64,000 nt of DNA from NCBI GenBank assembly GCA_023428695.1, contig JAEYWY010000006.1:1-64000 (forward strand). The letters are read 5' to 3'. The DNA is from Bacteroidota bacterium (GTDB lineage: Bacteria > Bacteroidota > Bacteroidia > Cytophagales > Cyclobacteriaceae). How positions within the stretch are numbered: position 1 is the stretch's first letter; each line of letters begins with the position of its first letter. Below are positions 15,054 to 24,500 of this stretch, in pieces. The notes beneath the pieces are model-generated. The model ran no database searches, had not been told where the DNA came from, and saw only the letters and a list, made by a program, of their open reading frames with translations. The translations under genes were made by a program, and so were the position numbers.

Positions 15054-15469
15054 GAAACGGACGGACTGAAGTCCGTCCTTACAAGATCAAATCGAGGCTA
15101 CGCCTCTGGGACTCGGTAACGTATGCGCAAGTTTTTCGATAAGTTATAGCGAGCGTTCCTGCCTTTCGAAACGGACGGACTGAGGTCCGTCCTTACAATC
15201 TGTCGAGGCTACGCCTCCGGGGACTTCATTATCGGCAACAACTTGTCTTGTTGGTAGACGTGTGGCAAGATGGGATCGCTACGATTTTCGAAACGGACGG
15301 ACTGAAGTCCGTCCTTACAATATCTGTCGAGGCTACGCCTGCGGGGACTTCATTATCGGTAACAACTTGTCTTGTAGGTAGACGTGTGGCAAGGTGGGAT
15401 CGCTACGATTTCCGAAACGTACGGACTGAAGTCCGTCCTTACAATATCTGTCGAGGCTACGCCTCCGGG
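15054..15469. repeat. Tandem block of four 114-124 bp hairpin repeats
   Basis: Units start with GAAACGG at 15054, 15168, 15290 and 15414 (periods 114, 122 and 124; the last unit is partial). Each contains the near-perfect hairpin GGACGGACTGAAGTCCGTCC and a second small hairpin CGAGGCTACGCCTC. Units 2 and 3 also share a 60-base tail with ACAACTTGTCTTG and GTGGCAAG. The last unit runs directly into the stop codon of the downstream hydratase gene. No cas genes or spacer-like variation is present. The stretch is non-coding. Confidence 0.85.
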
Positions 15470-16252
15470 TTATCTGCCTTTGAACTGCGCCTTCCTTTTT
15501 TCCAGGAACGCGTTTACCCCCTCTTTGTAATCTTCTGAGTTGCCGGCAATTTCCTGGCAGTATGCTTCGTACTCAAGCGCGTCCTCAAGGGTGCCGGTCA
15601 TGGCGCGGTTCAGCATTTTCTTGATCAGGCCAATCGACTTTGTCGGCGCACTTACAAAATAGGAAACATACTCTCCCACGGTTGCATCAAGTTCTGCTGC
15701 GGGTACCGCCTTGTTGATGAGTCCCATCGCCGCAGCGTCCTTCGCCCTGACGCGTGTACCCATCGTTGCAAGCTCAAAGGCGCGGGCCCTCCCAACCGAC
15801 CGTGGCAGGAAGTATGACGATCCTGAATCCGGAACGAGTCCGATGTTAATGAACACTTCAATAAACGTTGCTTCTTCCGCAGCGATAACGAGATCACAGG
15901 CAAGCGCGAGCGAACATCCCGCGCCAGCGGCTACTCCGTTGATCTTCCCAATGACCGGTTTTGGCATGTTACGAATGCCGAGTATGATTGGATTGTATCG
16001 CTTGTGCAGCGAATCGAGAAAGGATCGCTTTTCTCCAGCGTTGCCGGCTTTCAAATCCTGGCCTGAACAAAACGCCTTGCCTTCGCCAGTGAGCACAACA
16101 ACACGCGCGCTATCATCGCGGCTCACCTGACGGAGCGCGTCCTGCAGTTCAAAGGTGATCTCATCATTAAGTGCATTGTACACTTCAGGACGATTCAACA
16201 CAATCGTGCACACGCCTGATTCAACAGAGTACTTGAGAAATTGATAAGCCAT
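15470..16252 (-). CDS. Enoyl-CoA hydratase/isomerase, PaaG-like
   Basis: This 260-residue crotonase-fold enzyme has the CoA/oxyanion segments GKAFCSGQDLKAG (about 60-72) and INGVAAGAGCSLALACDLVIAAE. The motif GLVPDSGSSYFLPR (about 140-153) is typical of PaaG-type 2-(1,2-epoxyphenyl)acetyl-CoA isomerases and related enoyl-CoA hydratases. The first catalytic Glu of classic hydratases is replaced in this class by Asp in the VPDSG loop. A full phenylacetate operon is not present here, so a general enoyl-CoA hydratase role in fatty-acid or aromatic degradation is also possible. Confidence 0.85.
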   Translation of the reverse strand: MAYQFLKYSVESGVCTIVLNRPEVYNALNDEITFELQDALRQVSRDDSARVVVLTGEGKAFCSGQDLKAGNAGEKRSFLDSLHKRYNPIILGIRNMPKPVIGKINGVAAGAGCSLALACDLVIAAEEATFIEVFINIGLVPDSGSSYFLPRSVGRARAFELATMGTRVRAKDAAAMGLINKAVPAAELDATVGEYVSYFVSAPTKSIGLIKKMLNRAMTGTLEDALEYEAYCQEIAGNSEDYKEGVNAFLEKRKAQFKGR

Positions 16253-16293
16253 GGTCCGGTATGTATGTGTTTACCGGATAAGGTAGGAAAATT

Positions 16294-16929
16294 CTAATAA
16301 CGGAAGAGGTAGGAAACCATAAAAAAGCCGGTTCCCAGGCCCAACGCAGACCCAACGACAACCTCCCGCAACGAATGCATCTGCAAGTGCAGTCGCGCCG
16401 ACATTACAACACCTGCGAGAGCTATCGCCGCAACCAACGGATAAAACAATACGGATGTCTCTGTGACATTGTTCAGTGGAAGCAAAATTCCAACAAAGCC
16501 CCAGATCCCTATGGTATGGACACTCACTTTATAGAAAAGCGTTACCACGGTAGCTACTATTACCAGGGCATTGATCACGATAAGAAACTTCAGAAAGTTG
16601 TCGTTAAGACTTACCTCCGCGCGGTGATAAAACACCATAGTCACCGCAGTGTAGAAACCACAGATCAATACGAAAGGAAGTATCCGGTCTTCCCTTCTGT
16701 ACATGGTGAACGAGGGTGTTACGCCGATTGTTTTGAGCAGACTGATAACAAGCACCGGCAAAACAAACGTCACACAAAAAAGCAAGAATATGAACCGACT
16801 TATCCGGTCGTCGTTTATCGGATCAAATGCAATTGGGAATATCAGGGCGAACAAGCCGAAGAGATAAGTCGCAAGCAACAACGGATGAAAGACAACAGAT
16901 ATTATCCTTGCGAGAATTGTTCCGGTCAT
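16294..16929 (-). CDS. PAP2-like integral membrane protein
   Basis: The 211-residue protein has five to six transmembrane spans. Its C-terminal half (SVHTIGIWGFVG, then SARLHLQMHSLREVVVGSALGLGTGF) follows the spacing of PAP2 phosphatase motifs 2 and 3. The last motif reads HS-x2-E instead of the usual H-x3-D, so catalysis is uncertain. Similar proteins are common in Bacteroidota and are annotated as phosphatase-like. It lies one base after the rpoN stop, probably co-transcribed with it. Confidence 0.65.
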   Translation of the reverse strand: MTGTILARIISVVFHPLLLATYLFGLFALIFPIAFDPINDDRISRFIFLLFCVTFVLPVLVISLLKTIGVTPSFTMYRREDRILPFVLICGFYTAVTMVFYHRAEVSLNDNFLKFLIVINALVIVATVVTLFYKVSVHTIGIWGFVGILLPLNNVTETSVLFYPLVAAIALAGVVMSARLHLQMHSLREVVVGSALGLGTGFFMVSYLFRY

Positions 16930-16930
16930 A

Positions 16931-18379
16931 TTAAAGTTCTTTACGCAAACGTGCCACCGGAATGTTTAACTGCTCACGGTATTTGGCCACGGTTCTGCGG
17001 GCGATGTTATATCCTTTTTCGTTCAGGATTTTCTCAAGCTTGTCGTCGGAGAGTGGCTTATTTTTGTCTTCCTTCTCAATGATTTCCTTGATGATCTGCT
17101 TCACCTCCCGGCTACTCACCTCCTCTCCTGAATCGGTAGCGATACCTTCGGAGAAGAAATACTTCAGCGGATAAATACCAAAGTCGGTTTGCACGGCCTT
17201 ACTGCTTGCGACACGCGAAACCGTGGAGATATCCATGTTGATCATCGTTGCAATATCTTTCAGAATCATCGGCTTGAGCTTGGACTCGTCCCCCTCGAGG
17301 AAGAAGTCATATTGAAAATCGATGATCGCCTTCATCGTTTTCAGCAGGGTCTGTTGGCGTTGTTTGATTGCGTCGATAAACCATTTGGCTGCATCAAGTT
17401 TCTGCTTGACGAAACTTACGGCTTCCTTGAGTTTCTTGTCTTTCTTGTCACTCTTGTCGTACGCCCGAAACATTTCTGTATAAGAGCGACTGATCCGCAA
17501 CTCCGGTGCATTCTTGCTATTGAGGGCGAGTTCGAGTTTGCCGTTATTATTGGTAAGAATGAAATCAGGAATGATATACTGATTCTTCACCATCGACGAC
17601 GCGCCGCCGCCACCTGGTTTTGGATTCAGTTTAACGATCAGTTCGACTGCGTCACGGATGAAATCTTCGTCTTCCGTATCAAGCTTCTTCTGAATCTTCT
17701 GGTAGTGCTTTTTGGTGAATTCGTCGTAGCACTCGGTGATGATCTTCTTTGCGACCGCAACGTCGATATCGTGACCGTTGTCCATACGATCCAGCTGGAG
17801 GAGCAGACATTCCTGGAGGTCGCGCGCGGCAATTCCCGGCGGGTCAAAAGTCTGAATCTTTTTCAAAATTGACTCAACCTCTTCAGCCGTGGTTTCAATA
17901 CCCTGCGAAAACGCGAGATCGTTTACGATAGCTTCCAGATCCCTGCGTATATAACCGTCGCTTTCGATACTTCCGACGAGCTGCTTGCCAATATTATACT
18001 GATGGTCGGACAGTCCGAGGAAATCAAGCTGACTCATCAATTGCTCATGGAGACTGCTTGCCGTGGGGATGGGCATTTCGCGATCTTCGTCATCGCCGCC
18101 ATCGCCCTGCATTTTGTAGCCGGAGTAGTCGTCATCCGGGAGGTAATCCTTGATGTCAACGTCTTCATCCTTTGAAGTTTGCTCCTGGGCCTCGTTTTCT
18201 TCGAAATTTTCCTCGGGCCCTTCGTTATCCTCCCCTTCTTCAAGAGCGGGATTAACCTCAAGTTCCTCCTCAATTCTTGCTTCCAGCTCGGCAGTCGGCA
18301 CCTGCAGCAGCTTGATGAACTGAATCTGCTGGGGTGATAATTTTTGTTGGAGCGATTGGCTTAAACCAAGCTTTTGCAT
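16931..18379 (-). CDS. rpoN: RNA polymerase sigma-54 factor
   Basis: The 482-residue protein has all RpoN regions in order. Region I is Gln/Leu-rich (LGLSQSLQQKLSPQQIQFIKLLQVP). Region II is acidic (about 45-90, Glu/Asp-rich with PDDDYSGYK). The core-binding domain follows, and the C-terminus has a helix-turn-helix and the RpoN box ARRTVAKYRE (460-469). It directs transcription from -24/-12 promoters with AAA+ activators. No such activator is encoded next to it. Confidence 0.97.
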   Translation of the reverse strand: MQKLGLSQSLQQKLSPQQIQFIKLLQVPTAELEARIEEELEVNPALEEGEDNEGPEENFEENEAQEQTSKDEDVDIKDYLPDDDYSGYKMQGDGGDDEDREMPIPTASSLHEQLMSQLDFLGLSDHQYNIGKQLVGSIESDGYIRRDLEAIVNDLAFSQGIETTAEEVESILKKIQTFDPPGIAARDLQECLLLQLDRMDNGHDIDVAVAKKIITECYDEFTKKHYQKIQKKLDTEDEDFIRDAVELIVKLNPKPGGGGASSMVKNQYIIPDFILTNNNGKLELALNSKNAPELRISRSYTEMFRAYDKSDKKDKKLKEAVSFVKQKLDAAKWFIDAIKQRQQTLLKTMKAIIDFQYDFFLEGDESKLKPMILKDIATMINMDISTVSRVASSKAVQTDFGIYPLKYFFSEGIATDSGEEVSSREVKQIIKEIIEKEDKNKPLSDDKLEKILNEKGYNIARRTVAKYREQLNIPVARLRKEL

Positions 18380-18422
18380 TCCTGTCCTTTCGTTATTAAA
18401 TCCGCTTCTATCAAAATCAATG

Positions 18423-18430
18423 CAAATTTA
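18423..18430 (-). promoter_or_regulatory. Candidate -7 box for rpoN
   Basis: The minus strand reads TAAATTTG, matching TAnnTTTG, about 45 bases upstream of the rpoN start. A -33 TTTG at the ideal spacing is not evident, so support is partial. Confidence 0.35.
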
Positions 18431-18593
18431 TAAAAATAGTCAACAGTCCGCTCGTATGATTTCCCGGGAGGTTGCGATTCCTGGTGGCAAATCGTGTAAC
18501 GAACAAGCAGTTACCGGGGTAATGCTTTCAAAACTGCCAAGTTTTTTCGTTTTTTGCGAACCTTTCAGAACAGGCGGGCAAAACTAAGAGACT

Positions 18594-20027
18594 ATGAAAA
18601 GGATAAAAATCCGTGAGCTACTAAAGACCGAACCCAGGGGGCAGGAAGTTATCGTCAACGGTTGGGTTAGGACTTTTCGGAATAACCAATTTATCGCCAT
18701 CAACGACGGCTCAACCATACAGAACCTGCAGGCAGTAGTCGACTTCACGAAAACCGATGAGTCCCTGTTGCGTCGGATCACGACCGGGGCTTGCCTCTCC
18801 GTTAAGGGCGAATTGGTTGCCTCACCGGCAAAGGGTCAGACTGTGGAGGTGAAAGTGAGCCAGCTTGAAATTCTGGGCGACTGCGATGCGGAGAAGTATC
18901 CATTACAACCCAAGAAGCACAGCCTGGAATTCCTTCGGGAGATCGCGCACCTCCGGGGCCGCACCAATACATTCGGCGCCGTCATGCGTGTCCGACATGC
19001 GATGGCCTTTGCGATACACAAGTTTTTCAATGACCGCGGCTTCTCATATATCCATACGCCGATCATCACAGGCTCGGATGCTGAAGGTGCCGGTGCGATG
19101 TTCCGTGTCACAACGCTCGATGCGGAGAAACCTCCGAGAACTGAGGACGGACACATTGATTATAAGGAAGACTTTTTCGGCCGTGAAACAAACCTGACGG
19201 TGTCGGGCCAGCTTGAAGGGGAAACATATGCTCTTGCACTTGGCGATATCTATACGTTCGGTCCTACGTTCAGAGCTGAAAACTCCAATACTACACGCCA
19301 CCTCGCGGAATTCTGGATGATCGAACCTGAGATGGCCTTCTACGACATCCATGACAACATGCAGCTTGCCCAGGAATTTCTGCAATATCTGGTCCGGTAT
19401 GCGCTTGAACACTGCGGCGAGGATCTCGAGTTTCTGAATAAACGCGCGCAGGAGGAAGAGCAGCAAAAGCCGCAGGATCAGCGCAGCGATATGAACCTGC
19501 TGGAGCGACTGAAATTCGTGTCGGAAAATGATTTTCAACGGGTGACCTATACGGAGGCGATCGACATCCTGCGAAACAGCAACCCGAACAAAAAGAAGAA
19601 GTTTCAGTTTATCATCGACAAGTGGGGAGTGGATCTTCAATCAGAGCATGAACGCTTCCTTGTCGAAAAGCATTTCAAAAAACCGGTCATCCTCTACAAT
19701 TATCCGGCGGAGATCAAGGCGTTTTACATGCGACAAAACGAGGACGGCAAGACCGTTGCTGCGATGGATGTGTTATTCCCCGGCATCGGCGAGATCATCG
19801 GTGGTTCGCAACGCGAAGAGCGGTACGAAAGGTTGATAAACCGCGTCCAGGAACTTGGTCTGCCTGAAAAAGATCTTTGGTGGTACCTTGAACTTCGCAA
19901 GTTTGGTTCTGCGCCGCACAGCGGCTTCGGACTTGGCTTTGAACGCCTGATGTTATTCGTAACAGGAATGACCAATATCCGTGATGTTATTCCTTATCCA
20001 CGATTCCCAAAAAGCGCGGAATTCTAA
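18594..20027 (+). CDS. asnS: Asparagine--tRNA ligase
   Basis: This 477-residue class IIb aminoacyl-tRNA synthetase has an N-terminal OB-fold anticodon-binding domain (about 1-110, [20 protein letters not shown]) and a class II core. Motif 2 lies in [25 protein letters not shown] and motif 3 in [22 protein letters not shown]. The insertion around 275-300 ([10 protein letters not shown]) is usual for bacterial AsnS. It charges tRNA-Asn with Asn. It is divergent from rpoN. Confidence 0.97.
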   Translation: MKRIKIRELLKTEPRGQEVIVNGWVRTFRNNQFIAINDGSTIQNLQAVVDFTKTDESLLRRITTGACLSVKGELVASPAKGQTVEVKVSQLEILGDCDAEKYPLQPKKHSLEFLREIAHLRGRTNTFGAVMRVRHAMAFAIHKFFNDRGFSYIHTPIITGSDAEGAGAMFRVTTLDAEKPPRTEDGHIDYKEDFFGRETNLTVSGQLEGETYALALGDIYTFGPTFRAENSNTTRHLAEFWMIEPEMAFYDIHDNMQLAQEFLQYLVRYALEHCGEDLEFLNKRAQEEEQQKPQDQRSDMNLLERLKFVSENDFQRVTYTEAIDILRNSNPNKKKKFQFIIDKWGVDLQSEHERFLVEKHFKKPVILYNYPAEIKAFYMRQNEDGKTVAAMDVLFPGIGEIIGGSQREERYERLINRVQELGLPEKDLWWYLELRKFGSAPHSGFGLGFERLMLFVTGMTNIRDVIPYPRFPKSAEF

Positions 20028-20258
20028 TCAGCGGCTGCCAACTGGCACCTGGCTTCTGGCTTGGTCTTTCTAACTTCTAATTGGCGTTCTGATTGCGGAG
20101 TCGCCACTTTTCACCGTAAACACCCCTGGTCGCGCATAATCATGTAATACACCTGCTGTGACTTATTGATGCCGGCGGCATTATGACTCCAAACTAGTTT
20201 CGATCCGCCAGGTGAGCGGCTCGTACCGCGCGGTTCCATTTACCTAAATTCTCAACGT

Positions 20259-20948
20259 ATGGAACCAAAGAAAAACCCGAAGGTTGACATTCACAGTAGA
20301 CGTAGTGTCATCTTCCCCTTCAGTCTTTCCGTCAGCCTGATCCTGGTGATCTGTGCTTTCAAAATTGTCGCGCCCGAGCGCCGTTCACCAAAGCGGCCAG
20401 ATCCTCCGAAGGAAGATTTCTTCACAGTTGCAATCCCGGTTACTGTACATCCACAGGAACCAAAGGTTCAGCCTTTGCGCGACAAGCCTCGTGTTGTAAA
20501 AACTCCAGATCTGAGTAACCTTCGCGTTGTTGAAGTCACGCATGAGCCAGAAGATCACACACCTGTTGATCAGGAACAGCCTGTCTATACGCTTCCGACA
20601 ATTGAAATTCCAACGGAAAAGCCAGTTGATTCAGTATTTCGAATTGTCGAAAAAGCCCCGGTACCGATAGGTGGCTATTCCGCATTCTATAGACTACTAA
20701 ATGAAAACATGGAGTACCCGCGGAAGGCGAAGCAGCGCGAGATTACCGGAAAAGTGTTCGTATCCTTTACAGTAGATCGCTTGGGCAACGTCAAGGATAT
20801 CGAAGTATTGAAGGGTATTGGCGGCGGGTGTGACGAAGAAGCCCGGCGCGTAATTGCATTAACGAAATGGGAACCTGGTAAACAGCGCGGCAAACCGGTC
20901 CGCGTGCGTATGGTCTTACCCGTTGTGTTCGATTTACAAAAACGTTAG
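20259..20948 (+). CDS. TonB-family energy transducer protein
   Basis: The 229-residue protein has an N-terminal membrane anchor (about 16-35) after a short cytosolic stretch. A Pro/Lys-rich periplasmic linker follows (40-135), then a C-terminal TonB domain (about 145-226) with YPRKAKQREITGKVFVSFTVDRLGNVKDIEVLKG and GCDEEARRVIALTKWEPGK, the typical Bacteroidota TonB_C signature. It would link the proton motive force to outer-membrane receptors. No ExbB/ExbD is adjacent, as is usual for the many TonB paralogues in this phylum. Confidence 0.9.
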   Translation: MEPKKNPKVDIHSRRSVIFPFSLSVSLILVICAFKIVAPERRSPKRPDPPKEDFFTVAIPVTVHPQEPKVQPLRDKPRVVKTPDLSNLRVVEVTHEPEDHTPVDQEQPVYTLPTIEIPTEKPVDSVFRIVEKAPVPIGGYSAFYRLLNENMEYPRKAKQREITGKVFVSFTVDRLGNVKDIEVLKGIGGGCDEEARRVIALTKWEPGKQRGKPVRVRMVLPVVFDLQKR

Positions 20949-21136
20949 CGGTAACTGCCGGGGAGTGCGCAAGTGGTTTGGGTGGAGGAAATTGGCGCAC
21001 TCCTCCCGTTACGTTCTCCCGATGCTGGTCTGCACCTGACTAATTTCCCCATCCCGTCCACGGAATACATGGCTTGCTTTTTTTAGCAGGATACAGGTAG
21101 GTTGTTCAATGGTGGAACCAGCGATCAGGAAAATAT

Positions 21137-21607
21137 ATGGACTACCCTAGTTTATCGAGAGGCGCGCGATTTATGTCAGCAAGACTGTTTAACGAATCCG
21201 GTGTGGAGATCGGCGACGTCGTTGAATGGGTGATGGATATCAACAAAGGTTGCGTCCTCTTCGTCGTGGCAGAATTTTATAATACGCCGGGATTCTATCC
21301 CATACCCTGGCCGTTGTTGAAGGGCGTGCCCGAACCGGGTGTCTTTGTCGTAAATCAGGAGCAGGTTCAGCGGCCCGATTTGTTTATCAATCATCACGAA
21401 CTCTCTGAGATGATCGAAGATCTTGAAATGCTCGAAAAAATATTCAGTGCACATCAAATTCCGCTTCGTCGCAGTGGCGAGACCGTTGTATTGCCGATTG
21501 ATGCAAGCCAGCGGAATGGTCGGTCAATTCCTTCGGGAGAATGGATGTGGATTGAACGCAGCTCACCTGAACCCCACATGGGCGAACCTGTGAGCGGTGC
21601 CGGCTAA
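21137..21607 (+). CDS. PRC-barrel-like protein
   Basis: The 156-residue protein starts with a PRC-barrel-like stretch: ARLFNESGVEIGDVVEWVMDINKGCVLFVVAEF and then FYPIPWPLLKGV, the usual order of a barrel that ends in a W-P-L-L segment. The rest is charged and has no signature. The start could also be the internal Met at residue 13 (21173). PRC-barrel proteins often take part in RNA processing or photosynthetic complexes. In heterotrophic Bacteroidota they are stress-linked or unknown. Confidence 0.65.
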   Translation: MDYPSLSRGARFMSARLFNESGVEIGDVVEWVMDINKGCVLFVVAEFYNTPGFYPIPWPLLKGVPEPGVFVVNQEQVQRPDLFINHHELSEMIEDLEMLEKIFSAHQIPLRRSGETVVLPIDASQRNGRSIPSGEWMWIERSSPEPHMGEPVSGAG

Positions 21608-21636
21608 ACATGACTCATCAAACATTTGAAACGCAC

Positions 21637-22761
21637 TTATCGCCTGGCGCTATCCCACGATTCGGAATCTGTCTCGGGTAAACGCTCATCCTGGAATACA
21701 GTATGTATCACGTCGCCTGGCTTACGACGGTTGGTATAGGGTACACTAAGAAAGGCGGCTATCGTTGCGGCTAGCTGTTTTTGTCTGATCAGTTGCTTGT
21801 TAACCATCTCACCAGACGGTGGTGTATCCGGACCCATCACAGCCAACCATGTCTGTCGCGATCCACGAAACAACAATGCGTGACGTCGCCAGCCGCTGGC
21901 ACTCGTACCACGCCCGTGATCGGTGGCTATTATCAGCGTGGTCTGATCGCGATACTGTTCCTGACTCTGCAGCCATGTCCAGAGAACGCTCAACATAGTA
22001 TCGGTACGATGCGCGGATTTCAGGTAGTCATCGTAGCGGCCGTCGTGGGCATGTTCGTCGGTTTCGCCAAAACTAATGTAAAGGACGCGTGGCCTCTTCT
22101 TTTTCACATATTCAAACGCATAGAGAAACGTCACACTATCGTAACGATCGCCATATGCGCGCCTGCCTTCTTCCGTAAGCGCATTGAGGGCATGTTCCGT
22201 GTCGGTAAGCGGGAGCGTCGTTGCCTGATCATTACCGGCATTGACAGGAATTTCTGAAATTTCTTCGCGCAATATATAAGGCATGACGCCCCAGGTAGCA
22301 AATGCTGCGACGTCGCCACGAAATTCAGGCTGGTTGTTGATCGTTTCCAGTACCGTGTGATTCGGATTCACCTTAGCATCATTCTTACGCGTGCGTCTGT
22401 CCGCAAAACCAACAAACATTTCTGCATAACCTGCATAAGAATAGAGACTCATGTTTGCAAGGCGCATGCGATTGCCATACTTCCGGTTACCATACAACTG
22501 CCCTTTCGTGCCAATAACGTTCCACATAAAAGGCATTAGCTTGCGTCGCCGTTGTTCCTCCTGTTCATGCCAGAACTGATGAACAACGGATGTGTCGTTT
22601 ACATACTTGTCGTTAAACAGAATATTGGGATCAGCACCACAAAACAATTCTTTCCAGCGATAACCATCGAGCGTAACGATTACCACATTGCGCGTCTTTA
22701 ACGTCTGTGCCGAAACTGCAAACGTGTTGATGAACAGAAATACAAATAGCAGGCGAATCAT
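21637..22761 (-). CDS. Secreted alkaline-phosphatase superfamily phosphodiesterase
   Basis: The start is set at MIRLLFVFLFINTFAVSAQ (22761), giving a clear signal peptide. The core shows the alkaline phosphatase superfamily order: VTLDGYRWKELF (first metal Asp), the SYAGYAEMF segment at the place of the Ser/Thr nucleophile region, ETDEHAHDGRYDDY (Asp/His metal ligands) and ATDHGRG (Asp-His metal ligands). This is typical of nucleotide pyrophosphatase/phosphodiesterase or phosphonate monoester hydrolases. The substrate is unknown. It probably acts in the periplasm. Confidence 0.85.
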   Translation of the reverse strand: MIRLLFVFLFINTFAVSAQTLKTRNVVIVTLDGYRWKELFCGADPNILFNDKYVNDTSVVHQFWHEQEEQRRRKLMPFMWNVIGTKGQLYGNRKYGNRMRLANMSLYSYAGYAEMFVGFADRRTRKNDAKVNPNHTVLETINNQPEFRGDVAAFATWGVMPYILREEISEIPVNAGNDQATTLPLTDTEHALNALTEEGRRAYGDRYDSVTFLYAFEYVKKKRPRVLYISFGETDEHAHDGRYDDYLKSAHRTDTMLSVLWTWLQSQEQYRDQTTLIIATDHGRGTSASGWRRHALLFRGSRQTWLAVMGPDTPPSGEMVNKQLIRQKQLAATIAAFLSVPYTNRRKPGDVIHTVFQDERLPETDSESWDSARR

Positions 22762-22818
22762 GCAGGGCATAAAATAAATAGTAATGCCACTGCACGTTGA
22801 GAGCGGGAACCCGGATAA

Positions 22819-23499
22819 TTACGCTTTCTTAAGTTGACTGCGGACGCGTTGCACCAACTCGACGGTTGTTGCAATACGGGAGGCAAGTGCTTTCCAGTCT
22901 TTGGTTTCGAGTAACTGGCGCGGAAAAAGATGACTACCCATACCAACGCAGCGTGCACCGGCCTTAAACCACGACGAAAGACTTTCTTCCGTGGGCTCAA
23001 CGCCGCCCGTGATCATCAGGTTTACATCGGGGACAACGGGTAGTACAGACGAAACCAAACCCGGCCCGAGTACTGACCCTGGAAAAACCTTGATAAGGTC
23101 GGCGCCCAATTGTTTAGCCGTAATGATTTCAGTTGGCGTTGCACACCCGGGAATCCACGGTACCCGGTTACGTCTGCACACCGCAGCCATTTCCGGATTC
23201 ATCATTGGCGATATAATAAAAGGAGCACCAGCATCAATGAAGTCCTGCGTCGTTGCGGGATCCATTACGGTACCGATGCCTATTATCATTCCCGGCAATT
23301 CTTTCATGCGCTTCACCAGAGTTGAAAAGACTTCAAGCGAGTTTGACTTTCGGTTCGTCATTTCAAAGACGCGGATACCGGCGTCGTATGCACTGCGGAT
23401 TATTTCGAACATCTCGTCCGCGTTATCGTGCGTGAATAAGGGCACAACACCGGTCAGGTCGATTTGCGAAAGAATAGTATCGGCGGAGGATCGGTTCAT
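22819..23499 (-). CDS. eda: 2-keto-3-deoxy-6-phosphogluconate aldolase
   Basis: This 226-residue class I aldolase has the KDPG-aldolase signatures FEMTNR (Glu46, Arg50) and DLIKVFPGS (Schiff-base Lys137), with the glycine-rich GIGTV segment. It splits KDPG into pyruvate and glyceraldehyde 3-phosphate as the last step of glucuronate breakdown. It is the last gene of the uronate operon, 2 bases after kdgK. The length is typical for Bacteroidota homologues, slightly longer than the 205-213 of E. coli-like enzymes. Confidence 0.93.
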   Translation of the reverse strand: MNRSSADTILSQIDLTGVVPLFTHDNADEMFEIIRSAYDAGIRVFEMTNRKSNSLEVFSTLVKRMKELPGMIIGIGTVMDPATTQDFIDAGAPFIISPMMNPEMAAVCRRNRVPWIPGCATPTEIITAKQLGADLIKVFPGSVLGPGLVSSVLPVVPDVNLMITGGVEPTEESLSSWFKAGARCVGMGSHLFPRQLLETKDWKALASRIATTVELVQRVRSQLKKA

Positions 23500-23501
23500 A
23501 G

Positions 23502-24500
23502 TCAGCGGAGTAATTTGCCTACATGTTTACCGGCTACGATGTTTTCGACTTCATCGACGGAGACCACGTTAACATCACCTTCAACGGTGTGTTTAAGCGC
23601 GCCGGTTGCCGTGGCAAAGGTAATAATATACGTCGGGTCGGCTCCCTTCATCGTGGCGTAAACAAAGCCGGCCATAAAAGCGTCACCTGCACCTACGCGA
23701 TCAACGATTGGATTGATATCGTACTCCGGCGAGGAAACGAGTTGTTTTCCGTCCCACAAACTGCCTTTAAGTTTGTTATGTGATGCACTGATTGTTTCCC
23801 TTTCGGTAGTGATAATAGTACGCACGTTTGGAAACCGCGCGCCGGTTTTTCTACAAGCATCTTCGAAGGAGCTGCCTGTGATACCCGCACAATTCTCAAG
23901 GTCCGTAACGCCGGCGACGATTACGTCACAGTGTTCAATCAATTCCGGCATGATCTCCTGGGGCGTTTTCCCATATTGCCACAGGTTTCTGCGGTAATTA
24001 ATGTCACCCGAAACTGTCAATCCCTTTTTCCGGGCCATGATTACCGCTTCACGACATGCGCGTGCAGCGTTAGCCGAAATTGCAGGCGTAATTCCGGACC
24101 AATGAAACCACGTTGCCCCTTCGAGTATTGCATCCCAATCGTAAGCGTCAGGTGAGCAGGTGGCAAACACCGAGTCAAAACGGTCATAAATAATTTTTGG
24201 CGAACGTATAGAGGCACCGTGTTCGAGGAAGTAAACACCGAGGCGTCCGTCAGCAAAAACAATTCGCGATGTATCAACACCGTATTGCTTCAGGCTTGAC
24301 GACGCTGCTTTACCCAGATCGTGGTCCGGTAACGCGGTAACATGACATGCATCAACACCCCACAGTGAAAGTGCCGCTGCAATATTAGCTTCTGAACCCG
24401 CGTATAAGACATCAAACTGTTGCGCCTGAAGGAACCTGCCCTGATCCGGGCATGAGAGGCGCATCATGATTTCGCCCAGAGTAACGATCTTTCCGTTCAT
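23502..24500 (-). CDS. kdgK: 2-keto-3-deoxygluconate kinase (PfkB family)
   Basis: The start is set at [16 protein letters not shown] (24500), because it forms a TGATG junction with the uxaC stop. Upstream residues lie inside uxaC. The 332-residue sugar kinase has PfkB motifs: YAGSEANIAAALSLWG (N-terminal signature) and DRVGAGDAFMAGFVYA (C-terminal signature with the catalytic Asp of GAGD). It phosphorylates KDG to KDPG. Its position between uxaC and eda supports the substrate. Confidence 0.92.
   Translation of the reverse strand: MNGKIVTLGEIMMRLSCPDQGRFLQAQQFDVLYAGSEANIAAALSLWGVDACHVTALPDHDLGKAASSSLKQYGVDTSRIVFADGRLGVYFLEHGASIRSPKIIYDRFDSVFATCSPDAYDWDAILEGATWFHWSGITPAISANAARACREAVIMARKKGLTVSGDINYRRNLWQYGKTPQEIMPELIEHCDVIVAGVTDLENCAGITGSSFEDACRKTGARFPNVRTIITTERETISASHNKLKGSLWDGKQLVSSPEYDINPIVDRVGAGDAFMAGFVYATMKGADPTYIITFATATGALKHTVEGDVNVVSVDEVENIVAGKHVGKLLR

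Noticed and set aside
15054..15469. Regularly spaced repeats considered as a CRISPR array
   Set aside because: The units are 114-124 bases and similar along most of their length. There are no unique spacers of constant size and no cas genes nearby.
17189..17872. 227-residue open reading on the plus strand
   Set aside because: It is antisense to rpoN, with no family features.
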